This document shows positions 17,673 through 25,796 of a DNA stretch of 34,992 nucleotides, piece after piece (position 1 is the first letter of the stretch; every line of letters begins with the position of its first letter). A model generated the notes under the pieces. The model saw only the letters and a list, made by a program, of their open reading frames with translations. It was not told the DNA's origin and did not search any database. The stretch is taken from positions 1 through 34,992 of the forward strand of contig CALGAO010000095.1 in NCBI GenBank assembly GCA_937957685.1. The letters run 5' to 3'. The position numbers were made by a program, and so were the translations under genes. This stretch comes from an uncultured Paenibacillaceae bacterium (GTDB lineage Bacteria > Bacillota > Bacilli > Paenibacillales > DA-C8).

Positions 17673-17702
17673 ATTATAACAAATCCTTCGCAGGTGTGTC
17701 TA
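17673..17702 (-). promoter_or_regulatory. Sigma-A promoter of the nuo operon
   Basis: On the minus strand TAGACA (17702-17697), 18 nt, then TATAAT (17678-17673), with a TG one base upstream of the -10 (extended -10). Transcription should start near 17666. The -35 lies inside an inverted repeat GTGTG/CACAC (17694-17715), a possible operator. Confidence 0.75.
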
Positions 17703-17857
17703 ACAATTTCCACACAGCTCGGGCCGCTCTGTGGCTTCTGTTTCCTGTTGTCTCAAAATTTTCACAATTCGAACAAATAGGAGGGGAATCCGCCGTTTTC
17801 CATGGGTTATATCCGCGTTATCACGGCTATTCGCACTTTCCCTTTCCTGTGTCGCGT

Positions 17858-17887
17858 TTGGGAGCGGCAGACGTTTCATGATATAAT
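17858..17887 (+). promoter_or_regulatory. Sigma-A promoter of the small winged-helix gene
   Basis: TTGGGA (17858-17863), 18 nt, then TATAAT (17882-17887) preceded by TG one base upstream (extended -10). It is divergent from the nuo promoter, about 155 nt away, and lies 29 nt ahead of the gene. Confidence 0.7.
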
Positions 17888-17916
17888 GAATCGTGTATAA
17901 CGATGGAGAGGAGTAG

Positions 17917-18183
17917 ATGTTATCTATGGGATCTGAGCCTGAACCCCGACCGAACAGCAAAGGTGAAGCGAAAAGGCAACTGATCTATCGGGCTATCAAA
18001 CATCACTATATCGTCAAGAAAGTGGATCCGACGATACAGGACATACAGGAGATGACCGGCATTCGCTCGTTTAACACGCTAACCAAACAGCTCAAGCATC
18101 TGAAAGAGGATGGAATCATCGAGTGGAGTCATCATTCCCCAACGGTCAAGCTGCTGAACAGCGATTATGATCTTGTTGATTAG
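17917..18183 (+). CDS. Small winged-helix DNA-binding protein (LexA N-terminal-like)
   Basis: An 88-residue protein, the only gene on the plus strand. Residues about 20-70 read like the winged helix of LexA: a first helix R-Q-L-I-Y-R-A-I, an H-T-H with T-I-Q-D-I-Q-E-M-T-G-I-R-S-F-N-T-L-T-K-Q-L, then L-K-E-D-G-I-I-E-W before the wing. No LexA protease domain follows, so it is not a self-cleaving repressor. GGAG lies 8 nt ahead of the first ATG; a second ATG 3 codons later is possible. It sits between nuoA (divergent) and atpC (convergent), so control of one of these operons is plausible but untested. Confidence 0.75.
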   Translation: MLSMGSEPEPRPNSKGEAKRQLIYRAIKHHYIVKKVDPTIQDIQEMTGIRSFNTLTKQLKHLKEDGIIEWSHHSPTVKLLNSDYDLVD

Positions 18184-18255
18184 ACATATATCTGGACGAT
18201 GTTCCATACACATAGGAGAACAGCCGATTCTCCCGGAATATTCCCTGACCAATGA

Positions 18256-18291
18256 CAAGAAGGTCCGAGTCATATGACTCGGACCTTCTTG
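18256..18291. terminator. 36-bp perfect palindrome, probable bidirectional terminator
   Basis: Positions 18256-18273 and 18274-18291 are exact reverse complements. The palindrome lies 2 nt past the atpC stop (minus) and 72 nt past the winged-helix gene stop (plus), between convergent genes. Both 3' arms end in CCTTCTTG. There is no long T run beyond the stem, so termination is likely but not certain. Confidence 0.6.
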
Positions 18292-18293
18292 CA

Positions 18294-18701
18294 TCAGAAG
18301 CCGCGCTTCGCCACCGACAGGCGGTTGATCGCCTTCTGCAGGGCGATCTCTGCCCGATGATAGTCGATGTTGGACTGCTTCGATTGTCTCAGCCGCTCTT
18401 CGGCGCGCTCTCTTGCCCGTTCAGCGCGGTCGACATCGATCTCTTCCGGCAGCTCCGCCGATTCCGCCAGGATCACGACATGATTCTTGTGCACTTCGAT
18501 GAATCCCCCGTTTACGGCGATGATCTGGTCTTCCCCATCTCGCTTGATCGTAACCGGAGCGATTCGGAGCGGAGTCACGAATGGCACGTGGTCAGCCAGG
18601 ATGCCAAGCTCGCCCTCGATGCCCTTAACGATGACCATCGTGGCTTCGCCGCTGTATACCTTGCGTTCAGGAGTGACAACTTCCAACTGAAAGGTCTTCA
18701 A
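18294..18701 (-). CDS. atpC: F1 ATP synthase subunit epsilon
   Basis: A 135-residue central-stalk subunit that inhibits ATP hydrolysis through its C-terminal helices. The N-terminal beta-sandwich shows the family pattern F-Q-L-E-V-V-T-P-E-R-K-V-Y and G-E-L-G-I-L-A-D-H-V-P. The C-terminal part is a charged two-helix hairpin (R-A-E-R-A-R-E-R-A-E-E-R-L). The start is a TTG with AGGAGG 8 nt upstream; no ATG is available nearby. Last gene of the atp operon. Confidence 0.95.
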   Translation of the reverse strand: MKTFQLEVVTPERKVYSGEATMVIVKGIEGELGILADHVPFVTPLRIAPVTIKRDGEDQIIAVNGGFIEVHKNHVVILAESAELPEEIDVDRAERARERAEERLRQSKQSNIDYHRAEIALQKAINRLSVAKRGF

Positions 18702-18719
18702 TGAATTGGCCTCCTAACG

Positions 18720-20126
18720 TTACATGTGCTTCGCTTTTTCCACTGCTTCTTCGATCGTGCCCACGAACAGGAATGCCGCCTCCGGCAGATGGTCGTGTTT
18801 GCCCTCCAGGATCTCCTTGAAGCTGCGTACCGTTTCCTTGACCGGCACGTACTTGCCCGGCATGTTGTTGAATGCTTCTGCGACGTGGAACGGCTGCGAC
18901 AGGAAGCGTTGGATGCGGCGTGCACGCGCAACGACAATCTTGTCTTCTTCGGACAGCTCGTCCATACCCAGAATCGCGATGATATCTTGCAGTTCGTTAT
19001 AGCGAGCCAGGATGCGCTTCACACCCTGAGCCACTTCGTAGTGTTCCTGACCTACAACCTCCGGAGTGAGGATCCGCGAGGTGGATGCCAGCGGGTCAAC
19101 GGCCGGATAGATCCCCATCTCGGAGATCTTGCGCTCCAGGTTGGTCGTTGCGTCGAGGTGAGCGAACGTCGTGGCCGGAGCCGGGTCCGTATAGTCGTCC
19201 GCCGGCACGTAGATCGCCTGGATCGACGTTACCGACCCTTTCTTCGTCGAAGTGATCCGCTCTTGCAGCTGACCCATCTCCGTTGCCAGCGTCGGCTGAT
19301 AACCAACCGCCGAAGGCATGCGGCCGAGCAGCGCGGATACTTCGGAACCCGCTTGCGTGAAGCGGAAGATGTTGTCGATGAACAGGAGGACGTCTCTGCC
19401 TTCCTGATCGCGGAAATACTCTGCCATCGTCAGACCCGTCAGGGCTACGCGCAGACGTGCGCCCGGAGGTTCGTTCATCTGGCCGAACACCATGGACATC
19501 TTGTTGATAACGCCCGTATCGTTCATCTCATGATACAGGTCATTCCCCTCACGGGTACGTTCGCCGACGCCGGCGAATACGGACAGACCGTTGTGCTCCT
19601 GCGCGATGTTGTTGATGAGCTCCTGGATCAGGACGGTCTTGCCTACACCCGCACCGCCGAACAGACCGACCTTACCGCCCTTCGCATAAGGAGCGAGCAG
19701 GTCGATAACCTTGATGCCCGTTTCCAGCATCTCCGTGCTGGTCGACAGCTCTTCGAACTTCGGCGCCGGACGGTGAATCGGCAGATATTGATCCGCCTTG
19801 ACCTCACCCTTGCCGTCGATCGTTTCACCCAATACGTTGAAGATACGTCCCAGGATGCCAGGACCTACCGGAACCGAGATCGGCCCGCCGGTGTCGATGG
19901 CCTCCGCGCCGCGGACAAGTCCGTCTGTCGAGGACATCGCAACGCATCGAGCCACGTTGTCGCCCAGGTGGACAGCGACTTCCACAGTCAGGTCAATGGC
20001 GCGTTCGGTGGCAGATTCCGGCGTATATTTGATCTTGACTGCATTCATGATCTCAGGCAGGTGTCCGCGCTCGAACTCGATGTCGACGACAGGACCCATG
20101 ACCTGCAATACACGACCTTTGTGCAT
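18720..20126 (-). CDS. atpD: F1 ATP synthase subunit beta (catalytic)
   Basis: A 468-residue catalytic subunit. The P-loop G-G-A-G-V-G-K-T is at residues 157-164, the catalytic Glu189 lies in G-V-G-E-R-T-R-E-G, and the segment around L-F-I-D-N-I-F-R-F is the Walker B strand. The C-terminal DELSEED-type loop reads D-E-L-S-E-E-D. Length is normal. GGAGG lies 9 nt before the ATG. Confidence 0.97.
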   Translation of the reverse strand: MHKGRVLQVMGPVVDIEFERGHLPEIMNAVKIKYTPESATERAIDLTVEVAVHLGDNVARCVAMSSTDGLVRGAEAIDTGGPISVPVGPGILGRIFNVLGETIDGKGEVKADQYLPIHRPAPKFEELSTSTEMLETGIKVIDLLAPYAKGGKVGLFGGAGVGKTVLIQELINNIAQEHNGLSVFAGVGERTREGNDLYHEMNDTGVINKMSMVFGQMNEPPGARLRVALTGLTMAEYFRDQEGRDVLLFIDNIFRFTQAGSEVSALLGRMPSAVGYQPTLATEMGQLQERITSTKKGSVTSIQAIYVPADDYTDPAPATTFAHLDATTNLERKISEMGIYPAVDPLASTSRILTPEVVGQEHYEVAQGVKRILARYNELQDIIAILGMDELSEEDKIVVARARRIQRFLSQPFHVAEAFNNMPGKYVPVKETVRSFKEILEGKHDHLPEAAFLFVGTIEEAVEKAKHM

Positions 20127-20193
20127 CTATTTTTCCCTCCTCTGGATTCGTTGCAATGACTTCCGTTCTTTATCCGGTGCGTGCCGCAAGAGC

Positions 20194-21051
20194 CTACTTC
20201 GCAGCGTTCGCGCCGGCGACGATCTCCGTAATCTCCTGCGTGATCGCCGCTTGCCGCGCGCGGTTATACTCGAGCGTAAGCGTGCCGATGAGCTCCGTTG
20301 CATTGCGCGTCGCATTGCCCATCGCATTCATCCGTGCGCCGAACTCGCTCGCCTTCGCATCAAGTACCGCGGCGAAGATCAGCGTCTCCGCATACTTCGG
20401 CAGCAGAACCTCGAGCACGGCTTCCGCCGTGGGTTCGAACTCATAGCTGACGCCCGAATGCTGCCCCACATCGACCAGCGGAAGCAGACGGCTCTCCATC
20501 GGTCTCTGAACCAACGGATTGACAAAGTGGTTGTACCAGATATACAGTTCGTCGTATTCACCATTGGCATACTTCTGCACCGCATTCGCCGCGATCGACT
20601 TGATGTCGGCGAAGCGAGGCGAGTCAGGCACACCGGTCACTTCATCGATCAGCTCGATGCCGCGTCTTCTGAAGTAGTCGCGACCCTTGCGGCCGATGAC
20701 CATCACCGCGTATTCTTCCGGCGACTTGTGCCGCTGACGAATCGTGGCCAGCGCCTCACGCAACAGGTTGGAGTTGTAACCGCCAGCCAGACCGCGGTCC
20801 GATGTGATGACCAGGTAGCCGGTCTTCCGGATCGGGCGGCTCTGCAGCATCGGATGCTTGATGCCTTGCGTGCCGGCTGCGATGCTCGCGATCACATCCC
20901 GCATCTTCTCCGCGTAAGGGCGAGCCGCTTCCGCTCTCCCTTGCGCGCGGCGCAGGTTGGCAGCGGAGACCATCTCCATCGCCTTGGTGATCTGTCTCAT
21001 ATTCTTAACGCTTTTCAGCCTGCGTTTGATTTCACGTAATCCCTTTGCCAT
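20194..21051 (-). CDS. atpG: F1 ATP synthase subunit gamma
   Basis: A 285-residue rotor shaft. The N-terminal helix R-E-I-K-R-R-L-K-S-V-K-N-M-R-Q-I-T-K-A-M-E-M-V and the C-terminal helix A-M-G-N-A-T-R-N-A-T-E-L-I pair as the coiled coil inside the alpha3beta3 ring. Also visible is the S-D-R-G-L-A-G-G-Y-N block. Length is normal; AAGGTGG precedes the ATG. Confidence 0.96.
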   Translation of the reverse strand: MAKGLREIKRRLKSVKNMRQITKAMEMVSAANLRRAQGRAEAARPYAEKMRDVIASIAAGTQGIKHPMLQSRPIRKTGYLVITSDRGLAGGYNSNLLREALATIRQRHKSPEEYAVMVIGRKGRDYFRRRGIELIDEVTGVPDSPRFADIKSIAANAVQKYANGEYDELYIWYNHFVNPLVQRPMESRLLPLVDVGQHSGVSYEFEPTAEAVLEVLLPKYAETLIFAAVLDAKASEFGARMNAMGNATRNATELIGTLTLEYNRARQAAITQEITEIVAGANAAK

Positions 21052-21102
21052 CTCTTCACCACCTTTTTATTCGTGACGTCGGGTCATCATCACTGACATC
21101 CG

Positions 21103-22617
21103 TCAGGCAGACGGCTGGAAGCCTTTCTTGAACTCGACGACTGCGTCAGCCAGAGCCTTGTCGATCTCTTCCGTCAAGTCTTTCTTCTCAACGATCGCCT
21201 GCAGGATCTCAGGGTGGGAAGAATCCAGGAATGCAAGGAACTCGCGTTCGAAGCGAAGCACGTCTTCCACCGGGATGTCATCGAGGTAGCCTCTGACGCC
21301 GCAATAGATGGAAGCGATCTGCTTCTCAACCGGCATCGGTTGGTTGACGCCCTGCTTCAGGAGCTCCATCATCCGCTTGCCGCGATTGAGTCGCGCCATG
21401 GTCGACTTGTCCAGATCGGAACCGAACTGCGCGAATGCTGCCAGCTCGCGATATTGGGCAAGGTCGAGCTTCATCGTGCCCGCGACCTTCTTCATCGCCT
21501 TGATCTGAGCTGCGCCGCCAACCCGGGATACGGAGATACCGACGTTAACCGCCGGACGTTGACCCGCATAGAACAGATCGGACTCGAGGAAGATCTGGCC
21601 GTCCGTGATGGAGATGACGTTCGTCGGGATATAGGCGGACACGTCGCCAGCCTGGGTCTCGATGAACGGCAGTGCGGTCATGGAACCTGCGCCCAGCTCG
21701 TCGTTCAGCTTCGCCGCACGTTCCAGCAGACGGGAGTGCAGGTAGAATACGTCACCCGGATAAGCCTCGCGGCCCGGAGGACGGCGGAGCAGCAGGGACA
21801 ATTCGCGATATGCCGCAGCCTGCTTGGACAGGTCGTCATAGACGATCAGGACATGCTTGCCCTTGTACATGAAATATTCGCCCATCGCGCAGCCTGCATA
21901 AGGAGCCAGGTACAGCATCGGAGAAGGCTCGGATGCGTTCGCTGCCACGATGATCGTGTAATCCATCGCGCCGTGGCGACGGAGAGTTTCCATCACGTGA
22001 GCGACGGTCGACTGCTTCTGGCCGATGGCCACGTAGATACAGATCATGCCGTTGCCCTTCTGGTTGATGATGGCGTCGATGGCAATCGAGGTCTTACCTG
22101 TCTGACGGTCGCCGATGATCAGCTCGCGTTGGCCGCGGCCGATCGGGATCATCGCGTCGATCGCCTTGATGCCGGTCTGCATCGGTTCATGAACGGACTT
22201 CCGCGCCATAACGCCTGGTGCAGGCGATTCGACCGGTCGGAATTCCGTGGTGTGGATCGGGCCCTTGCCGTCGATCGGCTGACCGAGCGTGTTCACGACG
22301 CGGCCCAGCAAGGCTTCACCAACAGGCACTTCCATGATGCGGCCGGTCCGCTTCACTTGCGTGCCTTCGCGAATATCGGTATAAGGACCGAGTATGATAA
22401 TACCGACATTGTCTTCTTCCAGGTTCTGCGCCATACCCATAATGCCGTTCTCGAACTCCAGGAGCTCGCCGGCCATGACATTCTGCAATCCGTGAGCGCG
22501 CGCGATACCGTCGCCAACCGTAATAACGGTTCCCACGTCATATACTTGAGTAACGGATTTGAAATTTTCGATCTGCTGCTTGATCAGCGTGCTGATTTCC
22601 TCAGGTCTGATGCTCAT
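21103..22617 (-). CDS. atpA: F1 ATP synthase subunit alpha
   Basis: A 504-residue regulatory nucleotide-binding subunit. The P-loop G-D-R-Q-T-G-K-T lies at residues 169-176 and the V-S-R-V-G-G-A-A-Q motif carries the family's arginine finger. I start it at ATG 22617 (M-S-I-R-P-E-E), the usual N-terminus in this group, with AGGGG 8 nt upstream, rather than the ATG at 22626. Confidence 0.97.
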   Translation of the reverse strand: MSIRPEEISTLIKQQIENFKSVTQVYDVGTVITVGDGIARAHGLQNVMAGELLEFENGIMGMAQNLEEDNVGIIILGPYTDIREGTQVKRTGRIMEVPVGEALLGRVVNTLGQPIDGKGPIHTTEFRPVESPAPGVMARKSVHEPMQTGIKAIDAMIPIGRGQRELIIGDRQTGKTSIAIDAIINQKGNGMICIYVAIGQKQSTVAHVMETLRRHGAMDYTIIVAANASEPSPMLYLAPYAGCAMGEYFMYKGKHVLIVYDDLSKQAAAYRELSLLLRRPPGREAYPGDVFYLHSRLLERAAKLNDELGAGSMTALPFIETQAGDVSAYIPTNVISITDGQIFLESDLFYAGQRPAVNVGISVSRVGGAAQIKAMKKVAGTMKLDLAQYRELAAFAQFGSDLDKSTMARLNRGKRMMELLKQGVNQPMPVEKQIASIYCGVRGYLDDIPVEDVLRFEREFLAFLDSSHPEILQAIVEKKDLTEEIDKALADAVVEFKKGFQPSA

Positions 22618-22635
22618 GAACCTCACCCCTATCGT

Positions 22636-23178
22636 TTAAGCGTTCTGCTTCAATTGCTTGCGCAGCTGTTCGAGCTTGCCCGCAACGCTGCCTTCATACA
22701 ATCTGTCACCGATGCGTACACGAATGCCACCGATCAGCGACTTGTCGATGACGTTCTCGACGGCGATCGTCTTGCCAGTCAGTCTGCCGAACTGCGCTGC
22801 GATCGCCTGGCTGTCCGCTTCGCTCAGCTCATAGGCGGAGTACACGATAGCCCGAGCACGTCCGGATCGCTCGTCGGCGATGGCCGTATATGCCTGATAC
22901 ATGGCTGGCAATACCGGGAATCTGCCTCGTTCGATCAACAGTTTCAGCGTGCTGATCACAAGCTCGGACAGTCCGTCGCCGAATGCCCGCTTGATCAAGT
23001 CCAGCTTCGCATCCGCCGCGATGCCGGGATGCGTCATGATCACACGCAGATCCGGCTCCTGATTATATACATCCAGAACCGCGCGCAGCTGCTCGCCCGT
23101 TTGCTCGACGCTGCCGTTTTCTTCTGCGGAGGCGTGGAGTGCTTTGGCGTATCGTTTCGCTACCACTAGGTCACTCAT
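22636..23178 (-). CDS. atpH: F1 ATP synthase subunit delta
   Basis: A 180-residue peripheral-stalk protein that ties the b subunits to the top of F1. An N-terminal helical domain (A-K-R-Y-A-K-A-L near residue 7) and the C-terminal domain with the I-D-K-S-L-I-G-G-I-R-V-R-I-G motif are seen. It starts 3 nt after atpF with GGAGG upstream. Confidence 0.95.
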   Translation of the reverse strand: MSDLVVAKRYAKALHASAEENGSVEQTGEQLRAVLDVYNQEPDLRVIMTHPGIAADAKLDLIKRAFGDGLSELVISTLKLLIERGRFPVLPAMYQAYTAIADERSGRARAIVYSAYELSEADSQAIAAQFGRLTGKTIAVENVIDKSLIGGIRVRIGDRLYEGSVAGKLEQLRKQLKQNA

Positions 23179-23181
23179 CGA

Positions 23182-23661
23182 TTAACCTCCTACTTCTTTC
23201 AAGTATTGGTCAATCAACTCAGACTGCGACTTCTCGTCGATCTGCTTCTCGAGGATCTTCGAAGCGATCATGACGGACATGTAGCCCACCTGGCTGCGAA
23301 CAGCTTCAATCGCCTTGTTCTTCTCGTTCTCGATGCTTTGCACGGCTTCTTCCTTGAGCCGCACCGATTCTTCCTTGGCTGCCCGCACGATGTCCTCCGC
23401 CTGCTTGGCGGCGGATTGTCTCGCACGTTCGATGATTTCGGAAGCTTCCTTGCGCGCCTGCTCCAGCGCCTCGCGTTGCTGCGCCAGCAGCTGCTCCGCC
23501 TGCGCCTTGCTGTTCGCCGCTTCATTCAGCTGCGAGGTGACCAGCTCCTTGCGCTTCTCCATGATGCCGAACAGCGGGCCGAAGGCATATCTCTGCAGCA
23601 AGAAATACAAAGCGCCAAATGCGATTATCGTAATCAAGATATTTTCCCACAAAATGGTCAT
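23182..23661 (-). CDS. atpF: Fo ATP synthase subunit b
   Basis: A 159-residue stator subunit. One membrane helix at about residues 5-25 is followed by a long, charged, Ala/Glu/Gln-rich coiled coil to about residue 140. The Y-A-F-G-P-L turn after the helix is typical. It is preceded by a 150-nt gap, long for this operon, that holds a hairpin. Confidence 0.95.
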   Translation of the reverse strand: MTILWENILITIIAFGALYFLLQRYAFGPLFGIMEKRKELVTSQLNEAANSKAQAEQLLAQQREALEQARKEASEIIERARQSAAKQAEDIVRAAKEESVRLKEEAVQSIENEKNKAIEAVRSQVGYMSVMIASKILEKQIDEKSQSELIDQYLKEVGG

Positions 23662-23757
23662 TTACAGTCACTCCCTTCAATCGCGCGTTCCGGATCTTGC
23701 TTGCCTGATCAGACAGCAATGTCTTGCCATTCAATCAACAGGAGGCTATCTCATAAC

Positions 23758-23791
23758 AATGGCGCGGACGGCTCTTGCCTTCCCCGCCATT
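23758..23791 (-). other. Intercistronic hairpin between atpE and atpF
   Basis: AATGGCG and CGCCATT form a perfect 7-bp outer stem, extended inward by GGA/TCC and GGC/GCC around an AAGA loop, with single mismatches. There is no T run, so it is not a terminator. It begins 20 nt after the atpE stop. Confidence 0.6.
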
Positions 23792-23811
23792 TTGCTGGAC
23801 AAGTATTAAGA

Positions 23812-24024
23812 TCAACCGAACATGAGAAGGAAAGCGATAACGGTTGCGGCAAGAGGAACGACTTCGACGATACCAACGCCGATGAACATCGTCGTTTGCA
23901 ACTGACCTCTTGCTTCCGGTTGACGGGCGATCGATTCCACCGTGCGGCTGACGATCATACCGTTACCGAGACCTGCGCCAAGCGCACCCAGACCTACTGC
24001 AATTGCTGCTGCCAAAAATTCCAT
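23812..24024 (-). CDS. atpE: Fo ATP synthase subunit c
   Basis: A 70-residue hairpin of two membrane helices that forms the rotor ring. The first helix carries a G-x-G-x-G-x-G pattern (Gly16, 18, 20, 22), the loop is A-R-Q-P-E-A, and the ion-carrying Glu54 lies in G-I-V-E-V-V-P. Asn21 and Val55-Val56 stand where sodium-type rings have Gln and Ser/Thr, so proton coupling is expected. ATG 24024 has a perfect AGGAGG site; longer upstream starts would run into atpB. Confidence 0.97.
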   Translation of the reverse strand: MEFLAAAIAVGLGALGAGLGNGMIVSRTVESIARQPEARGQLQTTMFIGVGIVEVVPLAATVIAFLLMFG

Positions 24025-24093
24025 TAGACATTTCCTCCTAAATATTGAATTTGATATTGGACTTGAATGGGCTTCACGCCCTTGTATGATGGT

Positions 24094-24114
24094 GATCCTG
24101 CCAGATACAGGATC
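24094..24114 (-). other. Hairpin at the atpB stop / upstream of atpE
   Basis: GATCCTG and CAGGATC, an exact 7-bp stem with a 7-nt loop, straddle the last bases of the atpB stop codon. It sits about 70 nt ahead of the atpE start. Confidence 0.6.
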
Positions 24115-24874
24115 AATGTTCCTCATGGACACTCGCCTGTGCGATATACACCATGGTCAGGATGGTAAAGATAAACGCTTGTAATGCACCGACGAAGATA
24201 CTGAAGCCTTGCCATGCTGCCAGGAACGGAATCCCGAGCCAGCCGGCCTTCAAGATCGCGTAGATCAACACTTCACCCGCGAAGATGTTCGCGTATAGAC
24301 GAATGGCCAGCGCAACTGGCTTCGCGATGTTCTCCACGATGTTGATCGGCAGGAAGATCGCGAACGGCTCCACATAGTGTTTCAGATAATGCTTGCGGTT
24401 CAGACGCAGGCCCTGGACGTGAATAATGACGAATACCATCAAGGCCAGACCTGTCGTCACCGAGATGTCCGCAGTCGGCGATTTCCACCAGTTGATGTGG
24501 GAGTGCTCACCTTCAGCCAGATGTTCCGTCGACTCAAGCGGCAGACCGAAAACGTATTCGGTATGGTGCGCTTCCGTGACGAAGGCAAACGGCAAGCCCA
24601 ACAGGTTCGCGATGAAGATAAACAGGATGAGCGTAAGGCCGAGAGAGACGTAACCCTTCCCTTTCTTCAGGTCCATCGCACTGGCGATGAGCCCGTGGAC
24701 GAATTCGACCACCCATTCCATGAAGTTCTGAAGCTTGGAAGGGTTCTCGACGGACAGTTTGCGCACCGCGAGCCGTGCCAGCACAAATACAATGACACAT
24801 GTCACAGTCAGCATCAGGACCGCCGACAGATCGAGACGGAATCCGCCCAGATTGATAATCGGTGAATCATGCAT
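24113..24874 (-). CDS. atpB: Fo ATP synthase subunit a
   Basis: A 253-residue membrane subunit that provides the two proton half-channels. The essential Arg192 lies in A-L-A-I-R-L-Y-A-N-I-F-A-G-E, and the C-terminal helix carries the F-T-I-L-T-M-V-Y-I motif. Five or six membrane helices are predicted. A His/Glu-rich loop at about residues 101-127 lies between two helices. Length is normal. Confidence 0.96.
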   Translation of the reverse strand: MHDSPIINLGGFRLDLSAVLMLTVTCVIVFVLARLAVRKLSVENPSKLQNFMEWVVEFVHGLIASAMDLKKGKGYVSLGLTLILFIFIANLLGLPFAFVTEAHHTEYVFGLPLESTEHLAEGEHSHINWWKSPTADISVTTGLALMVFVIIHVQGLRLNRKHYLKHYVEPFAIFLPINIVENIAKPVALAIRLYANIFAGEVLIYAILKAGWLGIPFLAAWQGFSIFVGALQAFIFTILTMVYIAQASVHEEH

Positions 24875-24937
24875 TCAACGTGTTCACCCCTTTCCGCGAA
24901 GTATGTGCGATGCATGCGTGGTGCAGCGTCCATAATA

Positions 24938-25318
24938 TTAACGCCTGTTGTTTCTATAAGAATGGATGATGCTGACCGGTACCAGCAGAACCGGTATCAG
25001 GAAGATCCCGACCAGCGTCGCTCCCAGTGAAACCTGTTCGAATCTTACCGCGACCATGATCCCGATCAGGCTGATGCAGAGTCGGGTCACATACCCCAGG
25101 CTGAAACGCCTCTTGCCCTGACCCGCGGCATAATCGGTGATCTGGATCGTCTTCACGGCCAGATAGCGAATATTGATGAGACCGATCAGGATGCCGATCA
25201 CAAAGCCGGTGCATACGTCCCGGTATGCGGGGAGGAACGCCCATATCAGCAAGGAAACGGACGTCAGGATGAGGGTAACTCTGGTAATCGTATTCACAAT
25301 CGAGCGGATATCATCCAT
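24938..25318 (-). CDS. atpI: ATP synthase subunit I (AtpI)
   Basis: A 126-residue protein with four predicted membrane helices, the position and size of AtpI, which helps c-ring assembly in related systems. The G-x-x-I-G-L-I-N-I-R-Y-L segment in the second helix pair resembles the family. It overlaps the atpZ end by 8 nt, has GGGAG upstream, and leads into atpB after a 63-nt gap. Confidence 0.85.
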   Translation of the reverse strand: MDDIRSIVNTITRVTLILTSVSLLIWAFLPAYRDVCTGFVIGILIGLINIRYLAVKTIQITDYAAGQGKRRFSLGYVTRLCISLIGIMVAVRFEQVSLGATLVGIFLIPVLLVPVSIIHSYRNNRR

Positions 25319-25553
25319 CTTGTTCTCCCAGGTATCTCTTGACCAGCAAGATAATATTCACTATGCCGATGACCATGCCTGCTATGGCACCGAGGGCCTT
25401 GACCATCGAAGGTGCACCGAAACGGTCCACCGACCATGCGGCGAGCAGGTAACCAAGGATGATCCAGACGGCGAACAGGACGCCGACGCCGCTGATGTAA
25501 AGCGCGGTGAACAGAACGTTGCGGTTTCGATGCCGAGAACTCTTGTCACTCAT
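25311..25553 (-). CDS. atpZ: AtpZ/AtpI family small membrane protein
   Basis: An 80-residue protein with two membrane helices (about residues 17-38 and 52-70), a basic N-terminus and the G-x-x-x-G-x-x-x-G-I-V-N-I-I-L-L-V-K helix of the AtpZ family, proposed to aid ion uptake or ring assembly. It is the first gene of the atp operon, about 110 nt behind a strong promoter. The ATG at 25553 has an AGGA site; upstream ATGs lie in the leader without one. Confidence 0.8.
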   Translation of the reverse strand: MSDKSSRHRNRNVLFTALYISGVGVLFAVWIILGYLLAAWSVDRFGAPSMVKALGAIAGMVIGIVNIILLVKRYLGEQDG

Positions 25554-25669
25554 CGTTCGCCATCCTATCCGATGGAAGCGCATATGCGGCTTGTCCATCA
25601 TGTGGTAAGAAAGACAGGAAAAATGTGAGATACGACGAAAATACAAGAATCCAGCCACAATCCTTAATT

Positions 25670-25699
25670 ATTTTAGCGAAGTGGCGTCAAGTTTGTCAA
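25670..25699 (-). promoter_or_regulatory. Sigma-A promoter of the atp operon
   Basis: On the minus strand a perfect -35 TTGACA (25699-25694), an 18-nt spacer, and -10 TAAAAT (25675-25670). Transcription should start near 25663, leaving a leader of about 110 nt before atpZ. Confidence 0.78.
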
Positions 25700-25757
25700 T
25701 TAAACGGCGAGAACGTTTTTCATCCAACTTGAACCTTTGAACAATCTTTGAACAATT

Positions 25758-25790
25758 GGCGTTCGGCTGGCGATGATGCCAGGAACCGCC
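25758..25790 (-). terminator. Possible terminator of wecB
   Basis: A bulged hairpin (GGC/GCC, GTTC/GAAC, CTGGC/GCCAG around GATGAT) lies 7 nt past the wecB stop. It is followed by an A/T-rich stretch without a continuous T run. Confidence 0.4.
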
Positions 25791-25796
25791 CTTGAT

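Noticed and set aside
12275..18721. Identical 13-mer AACGTTAGGAGGC before nuoL (12275-12287) and atpC (18709-18721)
   Set aside because: It is centred on the Shine-Dalgarno sequence, and in atpC it begins with the atpD stop. Chance convergence is the simplest reading.
21214..23169. A 651-codon plus-strand frame opposite atpA and atpH
   Set aside because: It is a shadow frame of two unmistakable ATP synthase genes, with no plausible ribosome binding site or domain.
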